Assembly: GCF_018687715.1 (NCBI RefSeq) | Contig: NC_056757.1 | Coordinates: forward strand, 21,478,501 to 21,542,500 | Length of the DNA: 64,000 bases | Reading direction: 5' to 3' | DNA from: Carya illinoinensis | Taxonomy: Eukaryota > Streptophyta > Magnoliopsida > Fagales > Juglandaceae | In this document: positions 11,511 through 21,804 of the stretch, one piece after another | Layout of the letters: every line of letters begins with the position of its first letter | Position numbering within the stretch: the first letter of the stretch is position 1 | Translations under genes and position numbers: made by a program | The notes under the pieces: model-generated | Databases searched by the model: none | Seen by the model: only the letters and a program-made list of their open reading frames with translations | Told to the model about the DNA's origin: nothing

Positions 11511-11824
11511 ATTGGATTGGTTTTTATGGATTTGGTTACGGGCCATTTTCTGGGAAAATGGCGAGGTTTGGTTTGAGACTATGTGATCAATTTTCTGAGA
11601 AAATTGTGGTTTATTGATTTGGGCCATTATCTGGGATAATGGAGAGGAATGGTTTTAATGGTAATGTTTTTGGGCCAAATGGGTTTTTGGCATGCGTCGA
11701 AAAATATGGTTTTACGGGTCATGTGCATTGGCTTTTTTTTTCATGCATATTGTTTGAGTTCTATATGCTTTTATCTAGTGGTGTTTGGATCTTACTTACC
11801 TGCGGCACCATTTTTGGTACCCTA

Positions 11825-11893
11825 GATTTTGATGCAGAGTTCGTGGAAGAGGAAGAGGCTGAGCCCGAGGATGCGGCTCCGCTGGAGTATTGA
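11825..11893 (+). other. Acidic micro-reading-frame, LTR copy 3
   Basis: DFDAEFVEEEE, then AEPEDAAPLEY and TGA, preceded by CCCTAG. In this copy the frame is open upstream to a methionine at 11639 (84 codons). Eight bases upstream of the CCCTAG context lies ACTTACCTG (11804-11812), the exact complement of the splice-donor consensus CAG|GTAAGT. Confidence 0.4.
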
Positions 11894-12161
11894 GTTGAAG
11901 TTTAAGCTTGTTGTTGGTTTGAACTATATTTATAGTTTGTAATAGTTTATTATGTTTGTTTTGAACAGCTTTGTATTAAACTAAAAAAAATTCTGGTACT
12001 TAGTTTATGACTTTGCTATCCGCTGTGTGTTTCTTCGTACACATTTGTTGCTTATACACACACTTGGCACTCGTCGATAGGGTGGTGACCCGCGATGTCA
12101 CCATCCGAACATCTCGATTTCCCGGTGTCCATGCGTGGGGATTTGGGGGCGTCACATAGGT

Positions 12162-12370
12162 AGTCAACTGAGCATAAATAGAATGTAAAATCTTTCCTTT
12201 ATTATACTCAGAGCTCTATGCGTGCACAGAGGAAAGACCACTTTGTTATCAAAGTGGGTGCACTAAAAACAAAGAAGTTGGTACCAACTAAAACAAAGAC
12301 CACATAAGATCTGAGGTTATTAAAATAAAATTAAAATCTTACTAATTACCACTTAAATTTGTTGTAAAAT
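12162..12370 (-). mobile_element. 5' LTR of minus-strand Ty3-like element, part 2
   Basis: Continuation of the LTR interrupted by the solo LTR, ending at the left target duplication of the L1 (ACATTGTAA, 12371-12379). Confidence 0.45.
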
Positions 12371-12663
12371 ACATTGTAATTTTTTTTTGATAACCACATT
12401 GCACTTTATTCAAATAAGCAAGTATCAAGACATTACAAAGATAAATCCGCTCACATAGCTTGGGAGATACATTCTGGGATTGAATCCAACCAAATAACTA
12501 TATCATTGAGATTCCATGCATATCAGGCCAAAGAATGAGCCACTCCATTTACTTTCCTCCCTTTATGTTGCACTTTCCATGATGGAAATATGTTAAGTAT
12601 TGACTTGATATCTTGAACTAGAGTACCCCACAAAGTTGATGAGTAATCCTCTTTTTGCAGTTC

Positions 12664-13089
12664 CTAAACAACAAGCAAGGCATCTGTTTCAATTTGTAAC
12701 TCTGATATGTCTAAAGGAATGCACAACTGCAAACCCCCTAACATAGCAATTAACTCAATTTCCATTGGATCAGCAAGTGCATCTTCTGGTTTACTAGCTG
12801 CAAACAAGACCTGTCCTTTATCATCTCTTAAAACCACTCCAATACCAGGCCTGCATTGATCACTGAAGAGGGCTCCATCCACATTAAGTTTTAGCATACC
12901 CGAAGGGGGTGGTTTCCATCTACATCTATACCTCAATCCAACTTTCAATGCTGCTGCAGTTGCCTTATGCTCCTGATATAATGATAATGCATGCTCTATG
13001 ACTTGGTTTGGTATCAAAAATTGTTCTTCATACATCCACTGATTACGCCTATACCAGAAGCCCCATGCCATCAGAAAAAGCTTCTCCAA
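12664..13089 (-). pseudogene. L1 ORF2, RNase H domain (RVT_3 type)
   Basis: The reverse-strand frame carries WKPPPSGMLKLNVDGA, the start of the plant L1-type RNase H (first catalytic D in NVDGA), followed by GIGVVLRDDKG, an acidic E in the 'MEIELIAMLGGL' helix and an 'IETDALLVV' block with the third acidic residue. This domain degrades the RNA strand during target-primed reverse transcription. It is separated from the upstream zf-RVT part by a frameshift near 13090-13108. It ends with 'ETDALLVVQELQ'-like sequence and a stop. Confidence 0.85.
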
Positions 13090-13107
13090 CTCATCGTCAA
13101 ATTTTCT

Positions 13108-14313
13108 TCATATAACAGAAAGAACAAGTTGTAAAAAATCCTCTTTCTGAGCAGATGTTTTGAGAGATGGAAAGAGTTGTAGCCAACAATCAATAATTAA
13201 AGGGCAGTAAACCAGTCCATGGCTAATATCTTCTATTTCTTCTCGACACCAAATGCAACTGTCATCTTCAATTAACTTTTGACCTTTCAAATTTCTGAGA
13301 GTAAGAAGTATATTCTTCCACACCCTCCATGCAAATACTTTAATTCTATGAGGTACATGAAGTTTCCAAATGTTCTTCCATATTAATTTCTGATCTGTAG
13401 CTGTTGAACTCTTAGCATCATGTCTGTGTTGCTCCAATTTAGTGAAAAAAGTGTATGCACTTTTGACACTATATATTCCACTCTTCTCATGTTCCCACAC
13501 AAGTGTGTCTACCACATTTTCAGAAGGGATTCTGATACTAAGCACCTCAGTAGCCTCTTGAATTGGTAGCAAACTTCTGACCTTGTCAATGTCCCAGCTT
13601 CTTTGATCATTATACATCAGGTAAGCCACTGGATATTCACTTATAGGTCCTAAGTCAGATAGACCAGGTATGAGCTTATGATTTGGCAGCCAATAATCAG
13701 ACCATATTTTTATTGACAAACCATTTCCAACACGCCACCTACATCCATGAAGTAAACTGTTTTTTGCTTCCCAAATACCTCTCCAAACATAGAAAGGGAC
13801 ACTCCTTAAAGAAGAGTTTTGAAAACTAGATGAAGGGAAATATCTTGCCTTGAAAACCTTATGGAGGAGAGAGTTTTCATTCGACAAAATCCTCCACTCC
13901 TGCTTTGCAAGAAGAGCTTTGTTGAAAATATGCAGATTTTGAAAACCCATCCTCCTTCAAGTTTTGGACTGCACATTTTATGCCAACTCACCCCACACAG
14001 CTTCCTTTCTTCTTTCCTTTGTCCCCACAAAAAATTTGCCATCATATCCTCTAATTCAGAACATAGGGACTTAGGAAGTTTAAAGCAACTCATTTTATAG
14101 GTAGGAATTGAAAAAGCAACTGCCTTCAATAGAACTTCTTTCCCTGCTTGAGACAGAAGTTTTCTTTCCAGCCTTGCAACTTAGACCAAACTCTATGCTT
14201 CAAAGCTGAGAAAGCTTGATATTTCCCTCTTCCAACCATAGGAGGAAGGCCTAAGTACTTTTCATATTGTTGGTAATATTGAACACCCCAAAACTGCATA
14301 ATTTCCTCCCTTT
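13108..14313 (-). pseudogene. L1 ORF2, RT C-terminal and zf-RVT region
   Basis: Two overlapping reverse-strand frames (13108-13950 and 13806-14129) contain the thumb/connection region common to plant L1s ('FLWGQRKEERKLCGVSWHKMC', then 'GMGFQNLHIFNKALLAKQEWR'). They are followed by the zf-RVT segment ('NIWKLHVPHRIKVFAWRVWKN' and the ligands CIWC...H...C). One frameshift separates the two frames. The piece ends at the left target duplication of the inserted retroposon. Its mate on the other side of the insertion starts at 15819. Confidence 0.85.
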
Positions 14314-14329
14314 GAGAAGGTGGTACATT

Positions 14330-15802
14330 AACTATAATTTCTCTTGCCCGTAGTGAGAGAAGCTCTATCCTCTCTCTAGGTAAAAGAAATCAGGTAACCG
14401 TCCGAGGGAGGTGGAGCTTCGGCTCCTCCCTCCCTCCCCCCAACCTTTTGCTGTTTTCATTTCTGTTTTTCAATGCTTTTTCCTGAAATAAGATCGGCTT
14501 CGGAGGCCTCCACCAGAGGCTGTGACCCGAGACCTTTACTTTTTTTACACCCAGCTGGGCGGAGAGGTTTTCTTTTGGGGTGGAGGTTCTCGGTTGCGGT
14601 TTTGGGCGAGATCCCTGACTGTTTTGTATAGTCTTCTGTGGGATGTTCCTCAGAGGGTTACGGCGTGAGTTTGAATCGGGTGACTTGCTCCTGGAGATGA
14701 TGGTTTTGCTTGTTGGCTTGGGGTGCTTCCCGCGGGGTTAAGGATCTCTGTTTTACCATGGAAAACAGAGGGTGGTTACGGGGTGCAAGCCGAGCTGCAT
14801 GGAGGTTTTAAAGGGGTTGGGGTGGAGTCCGGAAGCTTCTCATGGTGGTTAATCTTTTGGTTGGTGGCGGAAACCGGGTGTCGCAGTGTTGATGGTTTTT
14901 CTTAGTTTTTCTTTATTTTCGTTTTTGGTTGTTAGATCTGTTTAGATCTAGTGTTTTGTTTGGGGGTTGGGAATAAGCCTCGGGTGGCTCTGTGTTTGTT
15001 TAGTCTCTGTATGGTTTTCATCTCTGTGTGGTTTTGGATTTGGCTCTGTGTCCGTTTAATCTAGTATTTTGGTGGTTGTGGCCGGGCGACGGAGACGGTG
15101 ATGTAATCCTTGAGCAGGGAGTACGCCGCATCCTCCATGGAGCGGCCATATTTTCTGTCGAAACCTGTAGGGATGAAGGGCTGAGCAGGAGCCGGACGGG
15201 GGAAGGATGCAGAGGCTTGTGGGGAGGAAGATGGGTGGCGGCGGCTTGTGTTGAGATGAAACCCTAATCGGGTTGGGCCCCCATGGCCCTACGGGCTGGA
15301 TCTTTAGCTCGGGCAGGGCCTGTAGTTTCAGGCTGGGCTATTTTGTTTTACCAGCCCCTTAGTTTTTTTTGTAGTAAATCTGTTTTAGTCTTTATAAATA
15401 ATAAAATAGGCTTATGTCCCACTCCTCTTTTGGAGGAATGTGGGTGTTAGTCCTACTCCTCTTTTGGAGGAAGGTAGGTGTTAGTACTCTTCCTCCTTGG
15501 GAGGAGAGAGTTTGGTTATTCTCCTCCTCCTTGGGAGGATGGAGCGGGTGTGTACCTCTCTTCTTCGGAAGGAAGGTTGTTTCAGCTCTGGTTTTGACAG
15601 AGTGCTTTCTCTTTTGACTTGTTGTCAGGAGATAAGGTGTAGAAGTTTAGACAATGTCCGTCACAAAGAATTTTGTTGACAGGGAAGCTCCTGAGCAGTT
15701 GCGTTAGTTGACTTATAGTCGGGTTCTCCTGTATTGATAAGTCACAGTTGTAACTTCGATTATAAATGAATGCAGATGCATTTTCCCATAAAAAAAAAAA
15801 AA
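14330..15802 (+). mobile_element. Non-autonomous poly(A) retroposon, copy 1, 16-bp TSD
   Basis: A 16-bp duplication GAGAAGGTGGTACATT flanks it at 14314-14329 and 15803-15818. It ends in an A-rich tail (A14 at 15789-15802). The 16-bp TSD and poly(A) show L1-type mobilisation. The 5' end has AGAGAAGCTC...CTCTCTCTAGG and a GAGGGAGGTGGAGC/CTCCTCCCTCC block. The 3' end has 'CTTATAGTC...CTCCTGTATTGATAAGTCACA'. A second copy (49582-51317, opposite strand) shares both ends. No long reading frame, and no endonuclease or RT, is present. I found no tRNA-type A/B boxes at its 5' end. I do not recognise the family. It could be an L1 with its coding part replaced, or a mobilised transcript. Confidence 0.85.
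15423..15571 (+). repeat. 34-bp-period array of five stem-loops
   Basis: Five inverted repeats start at 15423, 15457, 15491, 15525 and 15560, i.e. every 34-35 bp. The first two are TCCTC-TTTTG-GAGGA, the third and fourth TCCTCC-TTG-GGAGGA, and the fifth CTTC-TTCG-GAAG. The stem-forming capacity is kept although bases differ. The intervening words share 'GTGTTAGT'. Copy 2 of the retroposon keeps one such unit (near 49862-49877, reverse strand). Confidence 0.75.
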
Positions 15803-15818
15803 GAGAAGGTGGTACATT

Positions 15819-17082
15819 GTGACTGAACACCATAGAGGTTTTTTCTCAGTTGATCTTCTGACTTGAGGCTTGCTCATAGATGGCCAACCTATGTTGAAGT
15901 GCTAAACAAGTTTGTAAGTTTGCTTTACAGAATATCACACTATCATCTGCAAACAACATATGGTTCAACTTAGGGGCACCTCTGCATACCTGAATACCTT
16001 GAATTTGTTGATAAGTATTTGCTTGATCCAACAAAAGAAGTGAGGCCTTCTGTGCATAGCAAGAAAAGGTAGGGTGAGATAGGATCCCTTACCTCAATCC
16101 ACGAGAAGGAACAATGTGACCTTTTGGCTCTCCATTCACTAAAATTAAAAATGATACAGACTTTACACAAAGCATGATTAGTTTCATCCATTTCTCACTA
16201 AAGCCCATCTTCTTCATCACTTCTTCAAGAAAAGGCCATTCAATTCTGTCATAAGCCTTACTCATATCCAACTTCAAATACTTAAACCCATCTCTTACAC
16301 TTCTTTTCCTTCTCATAAAATGTACCACCTCATAAGCAACTAACACGTTGTTAGTTATTAATCTTCCAGGGACAAAAGCTGTTTGAGAAGGAGAAATGAT
16401 AGAGGGTAGTATCCTCTTAATTGCTAGAATCTTGGATGTAAGCTTATAAATCACATTATAGACGCTGATTGGCCTATAGTCAGATACAAATTCTGGCTTA
16501 TTTTTCTTTGGGACAAGAGTTATAAAAGTATGATTAATAACAGCAGGAAAATGACCAGAATTAAGAGCAAAAAGAACTACATCTGTAACATCTTGATCTA
16601 CAACAGACCAGAAATTTTGATAAAAAATTGTAGCCATACCATCTGGACTAGGTGCCTTTATTAGGGTGCATCTCATCAAGGGCTCTTTTCACTTCCTCTT
16701 GTGTAAAGCTAGCATCAAGATTCTCCACCATAGCTGGGGTTATTCTGCTTGTTAGTCCTTGTAAGAACTCCATGTTTCCAGAGACATCAGCTGCTTTGAA
16801 AAGATTAGAGAAATACTCAATGATAACTTCATCTCTAGCCTCATTTGTCTGCCACTCCCCATTTGAGTCCTTCATACCATCTATCCAATTATTTTTCTCT
16901 CTCTGAGATGCTTTATGATGGAAAATTTTGGAATTTTTATCTCCTTCAGCAAGCCATAAAGCCTTGGATCTTTGTCTCCACATAGTTTCATTTCTTTGTT
17001 GCCATTTCTGAACCTCATCTCTTGCTTCTTGCAGCTTCTGTTTGTCATCAGAAAAAGGATCCATCTGGTGAGCCAGTTGCAA
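15819..17082 (-). pseudogene. L1 ORF2, reverse transcriptase domain
   Basis: Reverse-strand frames 16648-17082, 16089-16679, 15970-16191 and 15846-16034 together give a plant L1 RT. They include the pre-RT stretch with 'LWLAEGDKNSKIFHHKASQR', 'DYRPISVYNVIYKL' (usually RPISLCN), 'FVPGRLITNNVLVAYE', 'YLKLDMSKAYDRIEW' with the first catalytic Asp, 'VPSRGLR' and 'NHMLFADDSVIF' with the catalytic FADD pair. Frameshifts occur at about 16650-16680 and 16089-16190. The catalytic residues survive; the frame does not. The RT is interrupted after about 15819 by the retroposon. Confidence 0.9.
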
Positions 17083-17275
17083 TTTCTCCTATGCCACTTT
17101 AAGACTTCTCTGCACATGTCCAAAACTATATTTATTCCACACTGTTAGCTTCTCTTCACAGTGTTGAATCTTCTTCATCACAGTGCTCAATTCTCTCCTA
17201 CCATTAACTCCCCTCCAAGCCTTGAATAAGTTGTTTACAATCTGGAGCTTCAACCCACATGGCCTCAAAATGAAA

Positions 17276-18001
17276 TTATCTTCTCCCCACCTTCCTTTGA
17301 ACTCTTTCAGTCAACTTCAATATTATAAGCACATGATCAGAATATGCCACAATACCATGGAACACAATGGCCATTGGATAGAAAGAATGCCACTTAAAAT
17401 TCAGAAAGAACTTGTCTAGCCTCTCACTTATAGTTTGTCCCTCCTCTCTTCTGTTACACCAAGTGAAAGGATTTCCTTCAAAGCCTAGATCATGTAATTG
17501 ACATTCCTCAATAACATCTTTAAAAGCCTTCATCTGACTATCAGATCTAACTCTACACCTACTCTTTTCATTATTGCTCATAATCTCATTAAAATCACCC
17601 ATTAACAACCATCCCTTGTCACTAGGGACTTTTATAGATCTCAATGACTCATGTCTCCTACTAACATCTGGTTGGCCATACACACCAGTCAAACACCAAG
17701 ACTCACTGTTCTCCCCTTCATTCGTAACCTTTGCATGCACATGGAATTTTGAAAAGTTTTGAACTTCTACTTTAAAGTGTTTCTTCCAATATAGAGCAAT
17801 CCTACCACTCCTACCTTAACAACTTACTGCTAAACAACCATAGAACCCCAGCTTGAATTTTAACTTTTCCATAACTTTTGAATGAAGTCTTGTTTCTTGA
17901 AGAAACAAAAACTCAAGAGCTTGTTTTCTGACTAAGTGAGAAAGTGTTTGAATTCCTAGTGGGTTCCCAAGCCCACGGGAATTCCAACTTATAATACTCA
18001 T
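17276..18001 (-). pseudogene. L1 ORF2, APE-type endonuclease domain
   Basis: The frame opens MSIISWNSRGLGNP at 18001, the usual start of plant L1 ORF2, followed by the 'FLFLQETRL' motif with the catalytic Glu. A stop near 17817 breaks it. The frame at 17276-17740 carries 'TGVYGQPD', 'GDFNEIMSNNEK' (catalytic D and N), 'NPFTWCNRREEGQTISERLDKF' and 'VAYSDHVLI', ending in SDH. This endonuclease nicks target DNA at T-rich sites to prime reverse transcription. The start was chosen on the conserved ISWNxRGLG motif. Confidence 0.9.
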
Positions 18002-18257
18002 TTATTTCAGCAGGGCTGGTGCACAGCCTCTGCCAATATCGATTCATTTGTATGCCCCCCCCCCTTCTTGTTTACTCTTCTTAATGCAAACAACTTTATC
18101 ACTAGAAAGGACAGTAAATTTACCTCTTTTTACCACCTGCAATAGCAGCTTTGCCTCCTGAAATCTCCTCCACATTTCTTTTCTTATTTGATTCATCAAC
18201 AGTAGAATGCCATCTTGCTTTCTCCTTCCAAGTACTTCTAGTATTTCTTCCTTGCTT

Positions 18258-19584
18258 CTAGGCAACATGTAGGGATGAGTTCGAATTCCCAGTACCTTGG
18301 GCTTGAAAAATTAGGCCTTGCCTCATTTGTCTTTCTACATGTCCAGTAAAAAGTCTAGCAGTAGGCCCATAGGATGGTCCAGCAACAAGCCCATCATATA
18401 GACCAACTACAAATTCCTTAGGCCCCTCAGAACTCTTAAGCACCAACCCTTCCACATCATTACTAGCCAATGAAGGATCATTATTATCGATTACATCAAA
18501 ACAGTCAGTAACTTCTTTGCTATTTAAATTCTCTGTAACAGTAGCTAAACTTATGGTTGAATTCAGTATCTTCTCATTTAATGAGGAACCATTACTCATC
18601 TTCTCCATCGGGGCAGCCACTGCACCGTGACTCTCCATCTCCACCTGAGCAACTTCATCGTAACTTTGACTCTCCACCTAAGCAGCTTCACCTTGACTCT
18701 TCCTCTTCACCTGCACTGCATCTCCATCAGTTGTCACCATGTCTTGCTTCTTGCTAGTACTAGTTGATATCTTCTTACTATACTCATTTGATGAATCCCA
18801 CTTCTTTTTAGAACTGAAAGCAACCCTTAACCATGCACCATATTGAGGAGAAGAACCTGTGTTACTTTGGCATTCAACATTCTCATGAATAATTCAACCA
18901 CAAGTAAAGCAAAAATGTGGAAGCTTTTCATACTGCACTGGACTCCAGAATTTTACTCCATTCAGAATACAAGTCCTACCTCTAGCAAGAGGTTTCTTCA
19001 TATCAATTAGAATCTTCATTCGTAAATAACTACCCCACCCTACATTATCATCATCCACATCTACTTCTTGGACCAATTGAACTGCCCAACCTTACACCAA
19101 CCTCTCTATTCATTCCAAACAAAGGTAGATTATGGAATTTCACCCAGAAAGGTGCAATATCATACTTCAGATCATGTATTGGAGAAATTCCATCAAAAGG
19201 ATTAATGAAAAATAGTTGACCATCAAAGAACCATGGTCTCCCCTCAATGATCCTCTACTTGTCAGCATGAGTTGCAAAGATCATTACATACATATTTCTC
19301 CCAAGCTCCCTTAAATCTGCAGGTTTACTCAGGCACCAAATATTCTTCAAAGTAGACTCTACCACCTGTGTTGCCAACTGTCTATCAGATAATATTTTAC
19401 CAATCAAACTAAGATCACCATTCTTCTTTATCTCAGATACAACTTTTTCTTCAATCCTAATAGTCATATCCTCTTCCTCATTCAACTGAAGATTACTCCA
19501 CAACTTATTAAGCTTATCATTTGTAGGTAGACCAACGGAGAGATATTGCTTTGAGTCAAAAACAAACAATGAAGAAACCACCAC
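18258..19584 (-). pseudogene. L1 ORF1 (DUF4283-type nucleic-acid-binding protein with zinc knuckle)
   Basis: The frame at 19255-19584 begins near a methionine and has 'LNKLWSNLQLNEEED', typical of the N-terminal DUF4283 region of plant L1 ORF1/gag-like proteins. The next part (about 19080-19255, other frame) reads WFFDGQLFFINPFDG-like and 'APFWVKFHNLP'. The frame at 18894-19076 has 'KKPLARGRTCILNGVKFW...QYEKLPHFCFTCG', followed after a stop by IIHENVEC, giving a CX2CX4HX4C knuckle. The C-terminal tail (18258-18677) is low-complexity and polar. The protein coats L1 RNA in the ribonucleoprotein. At least two frameshifts and one stop inside the knuckle make it non-functional. Confidence 0.85.
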
Positions 19585-19685
19585 CGTTCAAAAAAACATG
19601 GACATACCACCACCTCTATTTTCTCCAATCAAAGCTAGAGAGAAAACTAAAGAGGAGACTCTCAATGTCTATACAGACATTGTAA

Positions 19686-19797
19686 ATTAAGTTAACTCCT
19701 TAAGTATTTTTTTGTATATATTCTTATACTTATATAAAAGTCAAGCCCAAAATGAAACTAGCCTAATGACAAGGGCATTTTGGGGATTAACCTTAAA
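19686..19797 (-). mobile_element. Probable LTR head of the Ty3-like element carrying the L1
   Basis: On the reverse strand this holds a TATA-like CTTTTATATAAGTATA near 19723-19738, which fits an LTR promoter. It lies directly outside the right TSD of the L1. Assignment to the same LTR as 9353-9885 and 12162-12370 rests on order and orientation only. Confidence 0.35.
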
Positions 19798-21337
19798 TGT
19801 TGTGCATAAACTTTGACTCAAATTAATCAATCAAAAATTAAGTGTAGTTTTACCTGCAAGTATACAATGTTGTAGTACCTAACATGATCGAATTCACAAG
19901 GATTTACTTATGTGATGAAGAAAATAAACTCAAACAATGAAAAGAAATTATTAAAGTGAACGTGCAATCAAATAGAAGAGAAAATTATCGAGATGATGAT
20001 TTTTAAAGTAACAGAATAAAACTAAAATGATAAAATAAATTGATATAGATAACGACTAAGGTTTCTAGGATTCTTCTAATAATTTAGAATATTGTTTCCG
20101 ATCAATTTACTTCAATTAAACTAGAATAATAATTCCATTTAATTCGAAGATTTGACATTTAAGGTTAAAAAAATAGTCACTAATGATTAAGCATGAACGA
20201 TTGGTGATTATGACATTCATTAAATGTCACAGAGATCTTTTCAAGTATTCACTATATTCAAGAATCACAATGAATTAAGAAAAAATATATAGACAATCAA
20301 AATATCCAATAATAAAATCCTTCTATCGATCAAGTTCACAAAATAAATTCTACGTTGATCTGAAAACAATATTTAAATTATTAAACTTCACCTCTGATCT
20401 TAGTACCAAAATTTAGCCAACTATATTCATAAAAAAAGTCATAGAAATCAAATAAAATACAAAACTCAACACTAGAAAACAATCTAGATAAGCGAATAAA
20501 AAAAATTAGAGAAAAGATAGAACCCAAAAATAAAAACTCCCTCAAAACGGAAGCCCCTGCGTTCCTCAAAAACAGGGCCTCTCCCGTCCCCTCAAAAACT
20601 CATCCTCCCCATCACCAAAAGTAAGCCAACGTCCTCCACTCCTTTTCTCGTTCTAGCTCTCACTCCCCAGGGAAAACTCCTATGTGACCCAAACGAAATA
20701 GATGAAGGAAAAAAAAAAAAAAAAAAAAACTCATGCCAGTCAAAAGCTTCCTCTTTTTCTCCTACCCCTTTTTGTTGTTTTTCCTCCAGGCTTTTTTTTC
20801 TTCAATTTTCGTCTGTCCATGTCCGTTCTTTTCTATTACATCTCCAAAAGCTCCCCCCAAAAAAAGATGAAATCTCTACTAGTCTTGCCTTTCTCCATTC
20901 GTTCAGCATCTAAAGAATAATCTTTTCCTTGCGTTTTTCTCAAAACCAGCTAGCCCAAAGTCCTCTTTCTATCCCAAATTATGTTCCGTGTGCCCGTCTG
21001 AGACAAGCTCCCCTGCATCTTTCTCTACTAAATCCCCAGCTCTTTTCGTCGTTATGCGAGAAGCCCAACCAAAAATAATGTCCGCTCGCTCCCCTTTTTT
21101 CCTTTTTTGTGTCTCACCCAAGCTAGCTTAAAAAAGAAAGTCCACTTCATGCTGCAGCCTCACTCTTTCCGTAAGCTCCCGTTGCATTCCATCACACTCA
21201 AAAGCTAAAGAGAGCAAACTTCTCTTTTCCTTTCCTTTCCTTGGAACCAAAGAGCCAAATTTCTGTAGAAAATATTGCGTGTGTCAGGTGCCACTTGCTT
21301 CCATGCTATCCTCAATAAAACAAAATAAGGAAAAGAA
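19798..21337. mobile_element. Family C LTR-like repeat, partial copy
   Basis: It starts TGTTGTGCATAAAC...GACTCAAATTAAT and tracks the complete copy at 44062-46738 through 'TTTACCTGCAAGTATACA', the 'CTAAGGTTTCTAGGAT' area and 'ATTAAACTTCACCTCT'. The match fades after about 20500, where both copies become CT-rich. It ends where the truncated family A 3' LTR begins, so its right side is lost. No coding content. Confidence 0.65.
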
Positions 21338-21792
21338 ATGATAATGGCTGGTCCGATGGCTTTGAAAATTGGTGGGGATGATCTCTGGTGGAAGGGGAAC
21401 AGAATGGTGGGGGTGGTGCACTACACGGCAACCGGACGGCGGAAAACCGGGTGGTCAAAGGGGCGGCAAAGGTAAGGAGAAAAGAGAGCTGTTTGGCATA
21501 CGCGGGAGAGAAAGAAGAAGAAAGAAGAAGAAAAGAAAGAAAAATAAAAAAGATAAAAGAAAAAAAAAAGATAAGGAAAAAGAAATGAGGTTCAGTCCTC
21601 ACTCCGGAAACCAAAAACTGATCCGCCGAAAACGATTTTAAAAACCGTAAGACGACTAAAATAAATTAAACACAACATCAAATAAATTAAAACCAATTTA
21701 AAACATAATAATTTAAAATAAATAAACTAATATATTAATTAAATTAAAAACAACTCCTTCAGTGAAAATACACGTAAAAGCGGGTCATCATA
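21338..21792 (-). mobile_element. 3' LTR of family A element, truncated
   Basis: The reverse strand opens TATGATGACCCGC beside the PPT. It matches 27331-27777 of the 5' LTR (purine tract, 'ACGATTTTAAAAACCGTAAGACG', 'CTCCTTCAGTGAAAATACACG'). It ends at about 21338, with about 1.6 kb of LTR missing. Confidence 0.85.
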
Positions 21793-21804
21793 TCCTCCCC
21801 CCTT
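21793..21804 (-). promoter_or_regulatory. Polypurine tract
   Basis: The reverse strand reads AAGGGGGGAGGA immediately before the 3' LTR. It primes plus-strand DNA synthesis. The upstream sequence contains 'AATTTCGAGGACGAAATTTG', a motif common just before the PPT in plant Ty3 elements. Confidence 0.85.

Larger units (their letters stand above)
9886..12156 (+). mobile_element. Solo LTR, family A variant, with 5-bp TSD
   Basis: Termini are TGTGATGATCC and GGGGGCGTCACA. A perfect 5-bp duplication TAGGT flanks it at 9881-9885 and 12157-12161. Length is 2271 bp. It shares the head, polypyrimidine tract (10095-10190), GC-rich block, 'ATGGGTAATTTATTACCCA' neighbourhood and tail with the other family A LTRs. 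It differs at about 11190-11510, where a GC-rich module replaces the repeated 'CTACCACCATCC' module found in the other copies. Confidence 0.9.
12380..19676 (-). mobile_element. Full-length plant L1 LINE, with 9-bp TSD, split by a later insertion
   Basis: The element reads right to left. Its 3' poly(A) appears as T9 at 12380-12388, and its 5' end abuts 19677. A 9-bp duplication ACATTGTAA lies at 12371-12379 and 19677-19685. It holds ORF1 (about 18258-19584) and ORF2 (about 12664-18001). ORF2 is split by a 1473-bp retroposon at 14330-15802. Without that insertion the L1 is about 5.8 kb, near the usual plant L1 length. Both ORFs have stops and frameshifts. It sits in an older LTR. Confidence 0.85.
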
